Part shown: one piece after another, positions 1 through 8,055 of the stretch | How positions within the stretch are numbered: the first letter of the stretch is position 1 | Layout of the letters: the number at the start of each line of letters is the position of its first letter | DNA from: Syntrophaceae bacterium UBA1411 | GTDB taxonomy: Bacteria > Desulfobacterota > Syntrophia > Syntrophales > Smithellaceae | Direction: 5' to 3' | Length of the DNA: 32,457 bases | Assembly (NCBI GenBank): GCA_002304995.1 | Contig: DBPV01000055.1 | Span: 1 to 32,457, forward strand | Translations under genes and position numbers: made by a program | Notes under the pieces: generated by a model | Database searches by the model: none | Told to the model about the DNA's origin: nothing | The model's input: only the letters and a program-made list of their open reading frames with translations

Positions 1-594
1 TCGTCGCTCGTGGATACCAATCTGGCCATCGGCACCATCATCGGCATCCACCGCAAGTCGATTTTCGACACGGGCCGGAACTCGATGGTGGCCGCGCTTT
101 ACATCACCTACGGGCCGCTGATTACGATGATCTATTCGGCGGGCAAGGGCGCGCACGAGTTCGTTCTGGACCGCGAAGGGGAGTATGTTCTGTCCGAGGA
201 GAATATCCGGCTCAAGGACAAGGGATCCATCTTTTCCCCCGGCGGCCTGCGCAAGGACTGGACGGAGCCGCATTTGAAATTTATCGACAAACTGGAGGCC
301 GACGGCTACAAGCTCCGCTACAGCGGCGGCTTTGTGCCGGACATCAATCAGGTGATCATCAAGCGCGGCGGCATTTTCACCTATCCCGCGCTGAAAAAAT
401 CGCCCAACGGCAAGTTGCGCCTGCTGTTCGAACTGCAGCCCATGGCGTATATCGTGGAACAGGCCGGCGGCAAAGCCACCGACGGCAGAAAGGACATTCT
501 GAATGTGCAGGTGACCTCCGTCAATCAGCGATCGCCGATTTACATCGGCTCTGCGACGGAAGTGGCGATGGCGGGGCAGTATCTGTCGCAATAA
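1..594 (+). CDS. fbp: Class I fructose-1,6-bisphosphatase, C-terminal part (5' end outside window)
   Basis: Hydrolyses fructose 1,6-bisphosphate to fructose 6-phosphate, the committed step of gluconeogenesis, in the cytosol. The frame is open from base 1 and begins inside the gene, at a segment (SSLVDTNLAIGTIIGI) matching the family's DGSSNID..SIGTIF metal-site region. Further on are a GGFVPDINQ stretch and the C-terminal signature KLRLLFELQPMAYIVEQAGG, in which the Glu is a metal ligand in the family. About 197 residues are visible, roughly 60% of a normal enzyme. The in-frame GTG at base 10 is internal and not a real start. A class II aldolase-like gene follows after 23 bases, so the two consecutive gluconeogenic steps are probably co-transcribed. 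Confidence 0.9.
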   Translation, partial: SSLVDTNLAIGTIIGIHRKSIFDTGRNSMVAALYITYGPLITMIYSAGKGAHEFVLDREGEYVLSEENIRLKDKGSIFSPGGLRKDWTEPHLKFIDKLEADGYKLRYSGGFVPDINQVIIKRGGIFTYPALKKSPNGKLRLLFELQPMAYIVEQAGGKATDGRKDILNVQVTSVNQRSPIYIGSATEVAMAGQYLSQ

Positions 595-617
595 TTACAA
601 GCATAAAAGGAGCAGCC

Positions 618-2012
618 ATGATTTACGAAAACAAGGATCAAGTGAAGAAAGGATGCGCAAACATCCTGGCTTTCGATGACGGCGACGTCCGCGTTCTGGA
701 CGAAGCCAAATTTCAGGGTCAACTCATCGACGATCTGATTTACACGGTCGTGTTCAGCCCGGATGAGGCCGCCAAGGAAGCCGCAGCCTGGCTGATTCGG
801 CGCGGCGCGGCGGCGCTGGGCATCTGGTCCGCGTCGATTCAGCCGCTGTACGAGGCGATGGGCCGCAAGGACATCGGCGGCTTTACCGTTCCGGCGATCA
901 ACCTGCGCGGCATTACCTTCGACGCCGCCCAGGCCGTTTTTCGGGCCGCCCTCAAGGGGAAAGTGGGGCCGCTGATTTTTGAGATCGCCCGTTCGGAAAT
1001 CGACTACACGAAGCAGCGGCCGCTGGAGTATACCTGCGCCGTCACGGCGGCGGCCGTCAAAACCGGCTGGCGCGGCCCGGTGTTTCTGCAGGGCGACCAT
1101 TTCCAGATGAACGCCAAGAAATTCGCGGCGGACGCGGACAAGGAAACGCAGGGAGTGAAAAATCTGATCTGGGAAGGCATCGAAGCCGGCTTTTACAACA
1201 TCGACATCGATACGTCCACGCTGGTGGACCTGTCCCAGCCGACGGTCAAGGAGCAGCAGCGGACCAACTTCTCACTGGCGGCGGAGCTCACCACGATGAT
1301 CCGCGACCTCGAACCGGAAGGCATTACGATTTCCGTCGGCGGCGAAATCGGCGAAGTCGGCGGCAAGAACAGCACGGTGGAAGAGCTGCAGGTCTTCATG
1401 GACGGCTATCTGGAGGAGCTGAAGAAACGCGGCGGCGCCGCCAAGGGAATCAGCAAGATCAGCGTTCAGACCGGAACGACGCACGGCGGCGTGCCGCTGG
1501 CCGACGGAACGGTCGCCAAGGTCAAAATCGACTTCGACGTTCTGGAGAAACTCTCGGAAACCGCCCGCGTTGCCTACGGTCTGTCCGGCGCGGTGCAGCA
1601 CGGCGCGTCCACGCTGCCCGACGAGGCGTTTGACCGCTTTCCCGCCACCGGGACGGCCGAGATCCATCTGGCGACGGGTTTCCAGAACATCATTTACGAC
1701 AGTAAAAGATTTCCGGCCGAGCTGCGCGCGAAAATCTACGATTACCTGAAAGCCAATATGAAAGGCGAATGGAAGGAAAAAGATACCGAAGAGCAGTTCA
1801 TCTACAAGACCCGCAAAAAAGCTTTCGGGCCGTTCAAGCTCGATCTGTGGCATCTGCCGGCGGAGATCCGCGAGGGCATTTGCGCCGAACTGGAGCGCCA
1901 GTTCGCCTTCCTGTTCGACAAGCTGAAAGTCAACGGCACCCGCGATATTCTGGACACGCATGTCCCGCAGGTGGACGTGCCCCTGAAAATGCCCGCCGCC
2001 CTGAAAGGGTAG
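618..2012 (+). CDS. Class II fructose-bisphosphate aldolase-like protein (464 aa)
   Basis: Probably condenses dihydroxyacetone phosphate and glyceraldehyde 3-phosphate to fructose 1,6-bisphosphate, or acts on a related ketose bisphosphate, using a divalent metal. Class II hallmarks are visible in order: FLQGDHFQ (the metal His of the HxDH region), IDIDTSTL, VGGEIGEVGG, QTGTTHGG (second His) and VQHGAST (third His, usually LHGGSG). At 464 residues it is about 100 longer than usual class II aldolases; the extra sequence is an N-terminal segment of about 80 residues and a C-terminal helical tail. The start is set by AAAGGAG 7 bases upstream of ATG. It lies 23 bases after fbp, which supports a gluconeogenic role. 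The family assignment is firm; the exact substrate is inferred. Confidence 0.82.
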   Translation: MIYENKDQVKKGCANILAFDDGDVRVLDEAKFQGQLIDDLIYTVVFSPDEAAKEAAAWLIRRGAAALGIWSASIQPLYEAMGRKDIGGFTVPAINLRGITFDAAQAVFRAALKGKVGPLIFEIARSEIDYTKQRPLEYTCAVTAAAVKTGWRGPVFLQGDHFQMNAKKFAADADKETQGVKNLIWEGIEAGFYNIDIDTSTLVDLSQPTVKEQQRTNFSLAAELTTMIRDLEPEGITISVGGEIGEVGGKNSTVEELQVFMDGYLEELKKRGGAAKGISKISVQTGTTHGGVPLADGTVAKVKIDFDVLEKLSETARVAYGLSGAVQHGASTLPDEAFDRFPATGTAEIHLATGFQNIIYDSKRFPAELRAKIYDYLKANMKGEWKEKDTEEQFIYKTRKKAFGPFKLDLWHLPAEIREGICAELERQFAFLFDKLKVNGTRDILDTHVPQVDVPLKMPAALKG

Positions 2013-2014
2013 CG

Positions 2015-2033
2015 CGCCTCCCGCAAGGAGGCG
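2015..2033 (+). other. Intergenic hairpin between aldolase and alcohol dehydrogenase genes
   Basis: CGCCTCC (2015-2021) pairs with GGAGGCG (2027-2033) around a five-base loop. It begins 3 bases after the aldolase stop and is followed by purines, not a T-run, so it is not a standard terminator. It could stabilise the 3' end of the upstream message or attenuate translation between the cistrons. Confidence 0.5.
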
Positions 2034-2068
2034 GAAAAGAGAAAGATTCCGCCTGAAAGAGGTAAATC

Positions 2069-3097
2069 ATGAAAGCGGCTGTGGTGGAGAAAATCACGAA
2101 GATTCGCGATAATCCGCAGCCGCTTTCTTTTGTGGAGGTTCCCGATCCCGTTCCCGCCGCGGGCCAGATCCTTGTCCGGGTTTCGGCCTGCGGCGTCTGC
2201 CACACGGAGCTCGACGAGATCGAAGGCCGGACGCCGCCCGTTTCCTTTCCCTTCATTCTGGGGCATCAGGTGGTCGGGACCGTGGTCGGGCACGGCCCGG
2301 GAGCCGGAAAGCATGCCGCGGGCCGGCGGGTCGGCATCGGCTGGATCGGCGCGTCCTGCGGCGAGTGCCGTTTCTGCTGCGGCGGCAGAGAAAATCTCTG
2401 TCGGGACTTCCGGGCGACGGGGCGCGACCTTCCCGGCGGCTACGCCCAGTATCTGACGGTGTCCGAAAATTTCGCCTTTCCCGTACCGGAGATTTTTTCT
2501 GACGCGCAGGCTGCGCCGCTTTTGTGCGCGGGCGCCATCGGCTGGCGGTCGCTTCATCTTGCCAACCTTCATGACGGCGAACCGCTGGGGCTAACGGGCT
2601 TTGGCGCGTCGGCCCATCTGGTCCTGCAACTGTCTCGTCATCTTTACCCGGATTCCGAAATATTTGTTTTTGCGCGTTCTGAGCGCGAACGGCAGTTTGC
2701 GCGCGACCTCGGCGCCAGCTGGGCGGGCGACACATCCGACAGAAGTCCGCTTGCGCTGGCGGCGGTCATCGATACGACGCCCGCCTGGAAGCCGGTTGTC
2801 GAGGCGCTTGCCAATCTCGCGCCCGGCGGCCGCCTGGTGGTCAACGCCATCCGCAAGGAAGCGGCGGACAAAGCCGAACTGCAGCGCCTCGACTATCCGC
2901 TGCATCTGTGGATGGAAAAGGAAGTGAAGAGCGTGGCCAACGTGGCGCGCCGCGACATTGCGGAATTTCTGGACCTGGCCGCCCGGATTCCGATTTTCCC
3001 GGAGGTGGAGGAATATGCCTTTGCCGACGCCAACCGGGCGCTTGCGGAATTGAAGGCCGGCATCATCCACGGCGCGAAAGTCCTGATGATCGATTAA
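2069..3097 (+). CDS. Zinc-dependent alcohol dehydrogenase family protein (MDR superfamily)
   Basis: Medium-chain dehydrogenase/reductase of 342 residues that should oxidise alcohols or reduce aldehydes with NAD(P)(H). The catalytic zinc site is seen at CGVCHTE (Cys41) and GHQ (His66). The structural zinc lobe is Cys97, Cys100, Cys103 and Cys111 in a CGECRFC..GRENLC pattern. The usual GHE motif reads GHQ here. The nucleotide-binding turn is GLTGFGASAH at about residue 175, the form found in one alcohol dehydrogenase subgroup in place of GxGGxG. The start ATG is preceded by AGAGG. It lies downstream of the aldolase in the same direction, so co-transcription is likely. The in vivo substrate cannot be told from sequence. 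Confidence 0.85.
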   Translation: MKAAVVEKITKIRDNPQPLSFVEVPDPVPAAGQILVRVSACGVCHTELDEIEGRTPPVSFPFILGHQVVGTVVGHGPGAGKHAAGRRVGIGWIGASCGECRFCCGGRENLCRDFRATGRDLPGGYAQYLTVSENFAFPVPEIFSDAQAAPLLCAGAIGWRSLHLANLHDGEPLGLTGFGASAHLVLQLSRHLYPDSEIFVFARSERERQFARDLGASWAGDTSDRSPLALAAVIDTTPAWKPVVEALANLAPGGRLVVNAIRKEAADKAELQRLDYPLHLWMEKEVKSVANVARRDIAEFLDLAARIPIFPEVEEYAFADANRALAELKAGIIHGAKVLMID

Positions 3098-3135
3098 CGG
3101 TTTGCTGTGAGCTTCTGAGCCGTGAGCTACGAGCT

Positions 3136-3978
3136 CTACTCCGCCTGCCAGCTTGCCACATATTCCCACGATTTGATCGCGGTTGCCGCGTCGTCGTGCC
3201 GCCAGTTTCCGGCCAATCCCATTTCCCGGACGGTCAGGTCGAAGTGGCAAAGCGCGATGCCCATGTCGATTTCCTGCAGCGACACGTCGCGCAGGTGCCG
3301 GTAGCCGAGCGACCGCGCCAGATAAAAGCGAAACGCCCGGCCGCTTGCATCATAGACGATGCGCCAGGGCTGCTTGTTGGAAGCCGAAGGCGCCAGACGG
3401 ACGTTTTCCAGCGCTTCGGCGAAAGGCCCCGCCGCTTCCTGCGAAAGCGGTTCGCCGGGCCGGCCGGCAAAAAAGATTTTTTCCCAGGGCAGGCGCCGGT
3501 CCGAGCCGGCAAAGCCGCGCATCACGCGGTCCGTCAGGCTCGGGCGGGGCGCGGCGTAGCCGACGGGGCTGATCGTCGGCAACAGTTCGCTGCGGTCCAG
3601 GCCCGCCGCGCGGCCGAAGGCGCTGATGGCAAACGTGCCCCCCAGCCAGCAGGTGTTCAAACCCAGTCCGGTGGCCGTCACAATGAGGCTTTCCTTGCAG
3701 TACCCATAATCCACCATGGCCAGGGGCGCCGGGCCGATCATGCCCGCCAGGAAAAGACGCGCGTTGTGGATGACGCCGTAGGTGCCCAGTTTTTTCCACT
3801 CGGCGCGGGAGAGCGCCTCCATGGCCAGAAGCACAAAGCGCGGCCGGTTCGCGAAAGGACCCTCCTGCGGCGCCGACACCGCCGTCCGCAGTGTCTGCAG
3901 GACGGTGTCTTCAACGGGCCTGTCCGCGTAAGAGCGGCACGAGTAGCGGCGGCGAATGATTTCCGAGACAGGGGTCAT
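3136..3978 (-). CDS. Nitroreductase family protein (FMN flavoenzyme, putative TM-nitroreductase type)
   Basis: FMN-dependent oxidoreductase of 280 residues. The N-terminal RRRYSCRSYADRPV matches the nitroreductase phosphate-binding opening (RRSxRxF). GLGLNTCWLGGTF matches the conserved helix/glycine segment. A second half containing APSASNKQPWRIV carries another SASNxQPW FMN-site motif, giving the two-lobed layout of TM1586-like nitroreductases in a single chain. A strong AAGGAGG lies just before the ATG on the minus strand. It is convergent with the alcohol dehydrogenase gene (38 bases between ends) and divergent from nnr (98 bases between starts). Physiological substrate unknown. Confidence 0.85.
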   Translation of the reverse strand: MTPVSEIIRRRYSCRSYADRPVEDTVLQTLRTAVSAPQEGPFANRPRFVLLAMEALSRAEWKKLGTYGVIHNARLFLAGMIGPAPLAMVDYGYCKESLIVTATGLGLNTCWLGGTFAISAFGRAAGLDRSELLPTISPVGYAAPRPSLTDRVMRGFAGSDRRLPWEKIFFAGRPGEPLSQEAAGPFAEALENVRLAPSASNKQPWRIVYDASGRAFRFYLARSLGYRHLRDVSLQEIDMGIALCHFDLTVREMGLAGNWRHDDAATAIKSWEYVASWQAE

Positions 3979-4002
3979 GGATCCTCCTTAAAAAAATGTT
4001 AT

Positions 4003-4030
4003 TGGCAAAATGTCTCCGTTATTTTATACT
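4003..4030 (+). promoter_or_regulatory. Sigma-70-type promoter of nnr
   Basis: TTGGCA (4003-4008) and TATACT (4025-4030) are separated by 16 bases. Each hexamer matches the consensus at five of six positions. It lies in the AT-rich divergent gap, 46 bases before the nnr start. Confidence 0.6.
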
Positions 4031-4076
4031 TTCGGCACAAGATTGTAAAACAAATCATGGTTTGTGAGGGAAAACG

Positions 4077-5645
4077 ATGAAACTGGCCACTGTGGAACAA
4101 ATGCGTGGGATGGATCGTTTTGCGATGGAGCAGTTGGGCATCGACGAAACCATTCTTATGGAAAATGCGGCGCATGCGTCTCTGACGCTCTTACGGAAAA
4201 AGTTCCGTATTCGCGGCGGAAAATTCGTGATCTTTTGCGGCGCCGGCAACAACGGCGGCGACGGCCTGGCGCTGGCCCGCCTGATTTTGTCGCTGGGCGG
4301 GCGGTCGAAGGTGTTTCTCACCGCGTCCCCCAAAAAGTACGGGGGGGCGGCCAAAATCAATTACGACATTTTATGCAATCTGGCCGCGGACGTCCAGCTT
4401 CTGGGCCGGGCTGAAGAGGCCAGGGAGGACCTCCGGCACTGCGACGCGGTAATCGACGCCATTTTCGGCACGGGGCTCGACCGGGATGTCCGGGGACTGG
4501 CCGCCGACGTCATTGCGCTGGTCAACGCCTCCGGCCGTCCGGTGCTTGCCCTGGACATTCCCTCCGGCATCTCCGGCGACACCGGGCAGGTGATGGGAAC
4601 GGCCGTCCGGGCCGACTGCACTGTTGCCTTCGGCCTGCCGAAGCTCGGCAATCTGCTCTACCCCGGTTACGAGCATTGCGGGGAGCTTGTGGTGACGCAC
4701 ATTTCCTTCCCCCCGTCTCTGGTCGACCGCGAGAAGCTGACGGCGGAGACCAACGACCGGATTGTCCTGCCGCCCCGGCGGGCCGAGGCTTACAAGGGCG
4801 CCATGGGGGATGTCCTGTTTATCGCCGGCGGCGTCAACTACTTCGGCGCGCCTTTTTTTTCCGCCATGTCCTTTTTGAAGGCGGGCGGCGGCTACGCGCG
4901 GCTGGCCGCGCCCGCGTCGATCATTCCGTTTATCGCCCAGTCCGGCCGGGAAATCGTTTATCTGCCGCAGCGGGAGACGGCGGCGCTGAGCCTCTCGCTC
5001 AAGGCCAAGCCGGAGCTTCTGCAGCATGCGGAAAAAGCCGACATGGTGGTCATCGGACCGGGACTGTCGCTGCACGACGAAACGGCCAAGCTCGTCCGGG
5101 AACTGGCCGCCGTGATTGTCAGGCCGCTGCTCATCGACGGCGACGGCATCACGGCCGTGGCCGAGCGGCCTGAAATCCTGCTGAAAAGAAAAGCGCCGAC
5201 GATTCTGACGCCGCACGCGGGCGAAATGGCGCGCCTGACGCGCAAGACGGTGGCCGAGGTGAACGCCGACAAGATCGGATGGCTGAGAGCCACGTCCGGG
5301 AAACTCAACGCCACGGTGGTTTTCAAAGGCGCGCATTCGCTGATCGGGCTTGCGGACGGCCGTGTCTTTGTCAATTTGAGCGGCAATCCGGGAATGGCCA
5401 CGGCCGGCAGCGGCGACGTGCTCACCGGGTGCATTGCGGCAATGCACGGCCTGGGGCTGGATCCGGAGACGGCGACGCGCCAGGGTGTTTTCGTGCACGG
5501 ATATGCCGGCGACCTGGCTGCCCGTGAAAAAGGCCAGGATGGAATTGTCGCGTCGGATGTCCTGGAACACCTGCCGCAGGCGCTCAAAGAAGACCGCGCG
5601 GGAACGATCGCGGAGAAATTTTACGCTCCGCCGCTGGTGGCGTAG
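4077..5645 (+). CDS. nnr: Bifunctional NAD(P)H-hydrate epimerase / ADP-dependent (S)-NAD(P)H-hydrate dehydratase
   Basis: Repairs hydrated NADH and NADPH: the N-terminal NnrE/YjeF_N domain interconverts the R and S epimers, and the C-terminal NnrD ribokinase-like domain dehydrates the S form using ADP. N-terminal signs are CGAGNNGGDG (residues 54-63), DAIFGTGL and LALDIPSGISGDTG. The C-terminal domain shows KGAMGDVLFIAGG, VIGPGLS, LIDGDGI, TPHAGEMARL and GNPGMATAGSGDVLTG, with the catalytic Asp in AGSGD. At 522 residues it is full length for the fused form. The ATG is preceded by GAGGG and by a promoter at 4003-4030. A terminator at 5671-5709 closes the transcription unit. Cytosolic housekeeping enzyme. 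Confidence 0.95.
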   Translation: MKLATVEQMRGMDRFAMEQLGIDETILMENAAHASLTLLRKKFRIRGGKFVIFCGAGNNGGDGLALARLILSLGGRSKVFLTASPKKYGGAAKINYDILCNLAADVQLLGRAEEAREDLRHCDAVIDAIFGTGLDRDVRGLAADVIALVNASGRPVLALDIPSGISGDTGQVMGTAVRADCTVAFGLPKLGNLLYPGYEHCGELVVTHISFPPSLVDREKLTAETNDRIVLPPRRAEAYKGAMGDVLFIAGGVNYFGAPFFSAMSFLKAGGGYARLAAPASIIPFIAQSGREIVYLPQRETAALSLSLKAKPELLQHAEKADMVVIGPGLSLHDETAKLVRELAAVIVRPLLIDGDGITAVAERPEILLKRKAPTILTPHAGEMARLTRKTVAEVNADKIGWLRATSGKLNATVVFKGAHSLIGLADGRVFVNLSGNPGMATAGSGDVLTGCIAAMHGLGLDPETATRQGVFVHGYAGDLAAREKGQDGIVASDVLEHLPQALKEDRAGTIAEKFYAPPLVA

Positions 5646-5670
5646 CGCGGCCGCGAAAAGCAATTGCAAA

Positions 5671-5709
5671 CGCCCCGGGAAAGCGTCGGCTCTCTCCCGG
5701 GGCGTTTTT
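5671..5709 (+). terminator. Intrinsic terminator of nnr
   Basis: CGCCCCGGGA (5671-5680) pairs with TCCCGGGGCG (5695-5704) and is followed directly by TTTTT. It lies 25 bases after the nnr stop. Confidence 0.9.
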
Positions 5710-6076
5710 CGTGATTAACCGCGAGGAGGAACGGTTAAGACGATTCTCCCAATCTTCCGCCGGAAAACAAAACCACGCCACCGATCGCGGGTTTGGCGCC
5801 GCAGTGCCCGTCCGAAAATTTTTTTACAGCGGAAAGTCTTGGCGAATATCAAAGCAGATTCTGTGCCATGAGGATTCCGGAAGGTGTCACGCCTCGTTCA
5901 TTTTTTTAAGACGTTGCAGAAACGGCCCTATTTGTACTCTTGCAATTTCCATTTTCATCCGCTAAGGAATGCCGTCAGATAAATCTTAAGATCATTTTAG
6001 GTGGAAGTGAAAACCGGATGCAGTTCCGTTTTTAAGAAGGTCCTGGGAACACCGTTTCATCAACCGGCCGGCGGTC
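5710..6076. other. Non-coding gap upstream of the sigma-54 activator gene
   Basis: About 370 bases without a convincing gene. An 84-codon open frame here starts right after the terminator, has no ribosome-binding site and a low-complexity basic product, so I do not call it. The second half is AT-rich (around 5900-6000) and contains the perfect palindrome ATCTTAAGAT (about 5984-5994). It probably holds the promoter of the regulator, but no well-matched -35/-10 pair was found. Confidence 0.5.
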
Positions 6077-6086
6077 GGAGGACAGG

Positions 6087-7871
6087 TTGGAGCATTCCGT
6101 GGCTGAGGAACTCAAGACGAGATACGATGGCAGGCGTACAACAGGGACCGCTTCCGGCGGCGTTTTCGCCGGTCCGGCCAACAGCGGCACAGGAGGCGCT
6201 GCAGCGGACAACGGCGCCCATCTGCGCGAAGTCATCAGAAACTACAGAACGATCATCGACCGCGTGGAAGACTGCGTCGGCCAGGTTGATCTGGAAGGGA
6301 ACATCGTCTTTACCAATAAGGCGGGCGTGCGGATATGGGGATTCAGCGATGAAAGCGAAATTATCGGCCTCAATTTCCGCCAATACATGGATCCGGAGAC
6401 GGCGGACATCGTTTATCAGGCCTATCACCGGGTTTTCCGCAGCGGTCAGCCCGACAAAATCACCTACGAAGTCATCCGCCAGGACGGTTCCCGGCGGGTG
6501 ATTGAAGATTCGGTGGCGCCGATTTGCGCCGACGGAAGACACATTACGGGATTTCAGACGGTAAGCCGGGACGTCACCGAACGCAAACAGAAGGAAAAGG
6601 AACTGGCGGCGCACCGGAGCCGTCTGGAGGCGATTTTCCGCAGTGTGAAGGACGCCATCATTACGGTGGACTCCGATATGAAGGTGATCGAGGCCAATAT
6701 GAATACGGAGCCGATCTGCGGTCTGGCGCCGTCCCTGATGCTCGGCAAGCCGTTTTCCGCTTGTCCCGGCGAGTGCAACCGCTCCTGCTCCGACGTTTTG
6801 CAGCAGACGCTGGAGAAACGGGAAACGGTCAAGGAGTACCGTATCGACTGCGGCCACCACCAGCGGTTGAAGCAGCAGGTCAGCGTGACCAGCTCGCCGC
6901 TTCTGGACTCCGACGGAAATTTCATGGGCGCGGTCCTGGTGATCCGCGACATGACGCTCTTGCGGAATCTGGAGCGCGAACTCCGCGAGCGCAACCAGTT
7001 TCAGAACATCATCGGCCGCAGCAAAAAAATGCAGGAGATTTTTCACCTGCTGGAGGATCTGGCCGATCTGGACACCACCGTGCTCATTACCGGCGAAAGC
7101 GGAACGGGCAAGGAGCTGGTCGCCCGGGCCCTGCACTACAGCGGGTTGCGGGCCTTCAAGCCGTTTATCACCGTGAACTGTTCCGCGCTGACGGAAAGCC
7201 TCCTGGAAAGTGAATTGTTCGGCCATGTCAAGGGCGCTTTCACGGGGGCGATCCGGGACCGGCAGGGGCGCTTTCAGGCCGCGGAGGAAGGAACGATCCT
7301 GCTCGATGAGATCGGCGATATCTCCCCACTTCTGCAACTGAAGCTTTTGCGTGTCCTGCAGGAGAAGACGATCGAGCGCGTCGGCGAATCCGTATCCAGA
7401 CCGGTGAATGCGCGCGTCATTGCCTGCACGAACAGGAATCTGCGCGACAAGTCCCGCAGCGGCGAATTCCGGGAGGACCTGCCTTTGCTGATCGAACATT
7501 TCCGGCAGACCTTTAACCGGCGTTTCAACAAGAGCATTGCGGGATTTTCCGATGACGTCCTGGACCGCTTTATGGACTATCCCTGGCCCGGCAATATCCG
7601 TGAACTGGAGCATGTCATCGAGCATGCGTTTATCCTCTGCCACGCGGATGTTATCGCCGGTGAGCATTTGCCGCCGGAGATCCGCATCTGCCCGGAGGCG
7701 GAGGAAAAGCAGGCGGCGGACGACACCGGCTGCGCCGCCAGGGATCGTTATGCCAAAACGGTTGACGCCCTGGCGAAAGCCGGCGGCAACAAAGCCAAGG
7801 CGGCGCGGCTCCTGGGAATCGACCGGCGAACGCTTTATCGGCGGATTGAAAAATACAATGCATCCCGCTAG
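6087..7871 (+). CDS. PAS-domain sigma-54-dependent transcriptional activator with apparent in-frame deletion in the AAA+ core
   Basis: Enhancer-binding protein of 594 residues. Two PAS sensor domains (about 55-160 and 175-295) precede an AAA+ domain with Walker A GESGTGKE (about 336-343), the sigma-54-contact loop GAFTGA (about 383-388) and Walker B ILLDE (Asp407/Glu408). A Fis-type helix-turn-helix ends the protein (GNKAKAARLLGIDRRTLYRR). No receiver domain, so it probably senses a small ligand or redox state. The start is TTG, with GGAGG five bases upstream; GTG at 6099 is the alternative. Oddity: the family sequence FREDLYYRLNV...LPPLRER.eDLPLL reads FREDLPLLIEHF here, so about 20 residues including the second arginine finger are absent. 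It probably controls the binding-protein gene downstream. Confidence 0.88.
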   Translation: MEHSVAEELKTRYDGRRTTGTASGGVFAGPANSGTGGAAADNGAHLREVIRNYRTIIDRVEDCVGQVDLEGNIVFTNKAGVRIWGFSDESEIIGLNFRQYMDPETADIVYQAYHRVFRSGQPDKITYEVIRQDGSRRVIEDSVAPICADGRHITGFQTVSRDVTERKQKEKELAAHRSRLEAIFRSVKDAIITVDSDMKVIEANMNTEPICGLAPSLMLGKPFSACPGECNRSCSDVLQQTLEKRETVKEYRIDCGHHQRLKQQVSVTSSPLLDSDGNFMGAVLVIRDMTLLRNLERELRERNQFQNIIGRSKKMQEIFHLLEDLADLDTTVLITGESGTGKELVARALHYSGLRAFKPFITVNCSALTESLLESELFGHVKGAFTGAIRDRQGRFQAAEEGTILLDEIGDISPLLQLKLLRVLQEKTIERVGESVSRPVNARVIACTNRNLRDKSRSGEFREDLPLLIEHFRQTFNRRFNKSIAGFSDDVLDRFMDYPWPGNIRELEHVIEHAFILCHADVIAGEHLPPEIRICPEAEEKQAADDTGCAARDRYAKTVDALAKAGGNKAKAARLLGIDRRTLYRRIEKYNASR

Positions 7872-7924
7872 TGTGGCGCCAGGCCACATTATCGGGGGCC
7901 ACATTTTTGTGGCGAGGCGCTACA
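7872..7924. promoter_or_regulatory. Tandem inverted-repeat operators, candidate upstream activator sites
   Basis: TGTGGC-N5-GCCACA at 7872-7888 and TGTGGC-N5-GCTACA at 7908-7924 are two copies of one dyad, 36 bases apart, differing by one base in the arms. The gap between them also holds GCCACA (7898-7903), which can pair with the second TGTGGC. They begin right after the activator's stop codon, 76-128 bases upstream of the sigma-54-like -24 element. That is where enhancer-binding proteins usually bind. Confidence 0.6.
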
Positions 7925-7999
7925 TCCCCTGCTTCCTGTGTTAACATCACGTCAAACAACTTCCTTAATTAACGCGGAAATCTTCCCCTGCCCCCTTCC

Positions 8000-8015
8000 T
8001 GGCACGCTCTGTGTA
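8000..8015 (+). promoter_or_regulatory. Sigma-54-like promoter, -24 good, -12 degenerate
   Basis: TGGCACG (8000-8006) matches the -24 box fully. Four bases later GTGTA stands where TTGCA is expected, so the normally invariant -12 GC reads GT. The predicted start of transcription is near 8026, ahead of a GGGGGAG ribosome-binding site. The neighbouring sigma-54 activator gene and the tandem dyads support the call; the weak -12 box counts against it. Confidence 0.45.
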
Positions 8016-8055
8016 ATGGCGGTCTTTAAAGATCGCACAAGGGGGAGCTTACATC

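Noticed and set aside
2908..4080. 390-codon plus-strand frame over the alcohol dehydrogenase end and the nitroreductase
   Set aside because: Overlaps two recognised genes and has shadow-like Arg/Pro/Gly composition.
5711..5965. 84-codon open frame after the nnr terminator
   Set aside because: Begins next to the terminator T-run, has no ribosome-binding site, no recognisable domain and a composition unlike its neighbours.
7898..7913. GCCACA-TTTT-TGTGGC as terminator of the activator gene
   Set aside because: Only six pairs and followed by GAGGCGC, not a T-run. It is better explained as part of the tandem operator dyads.
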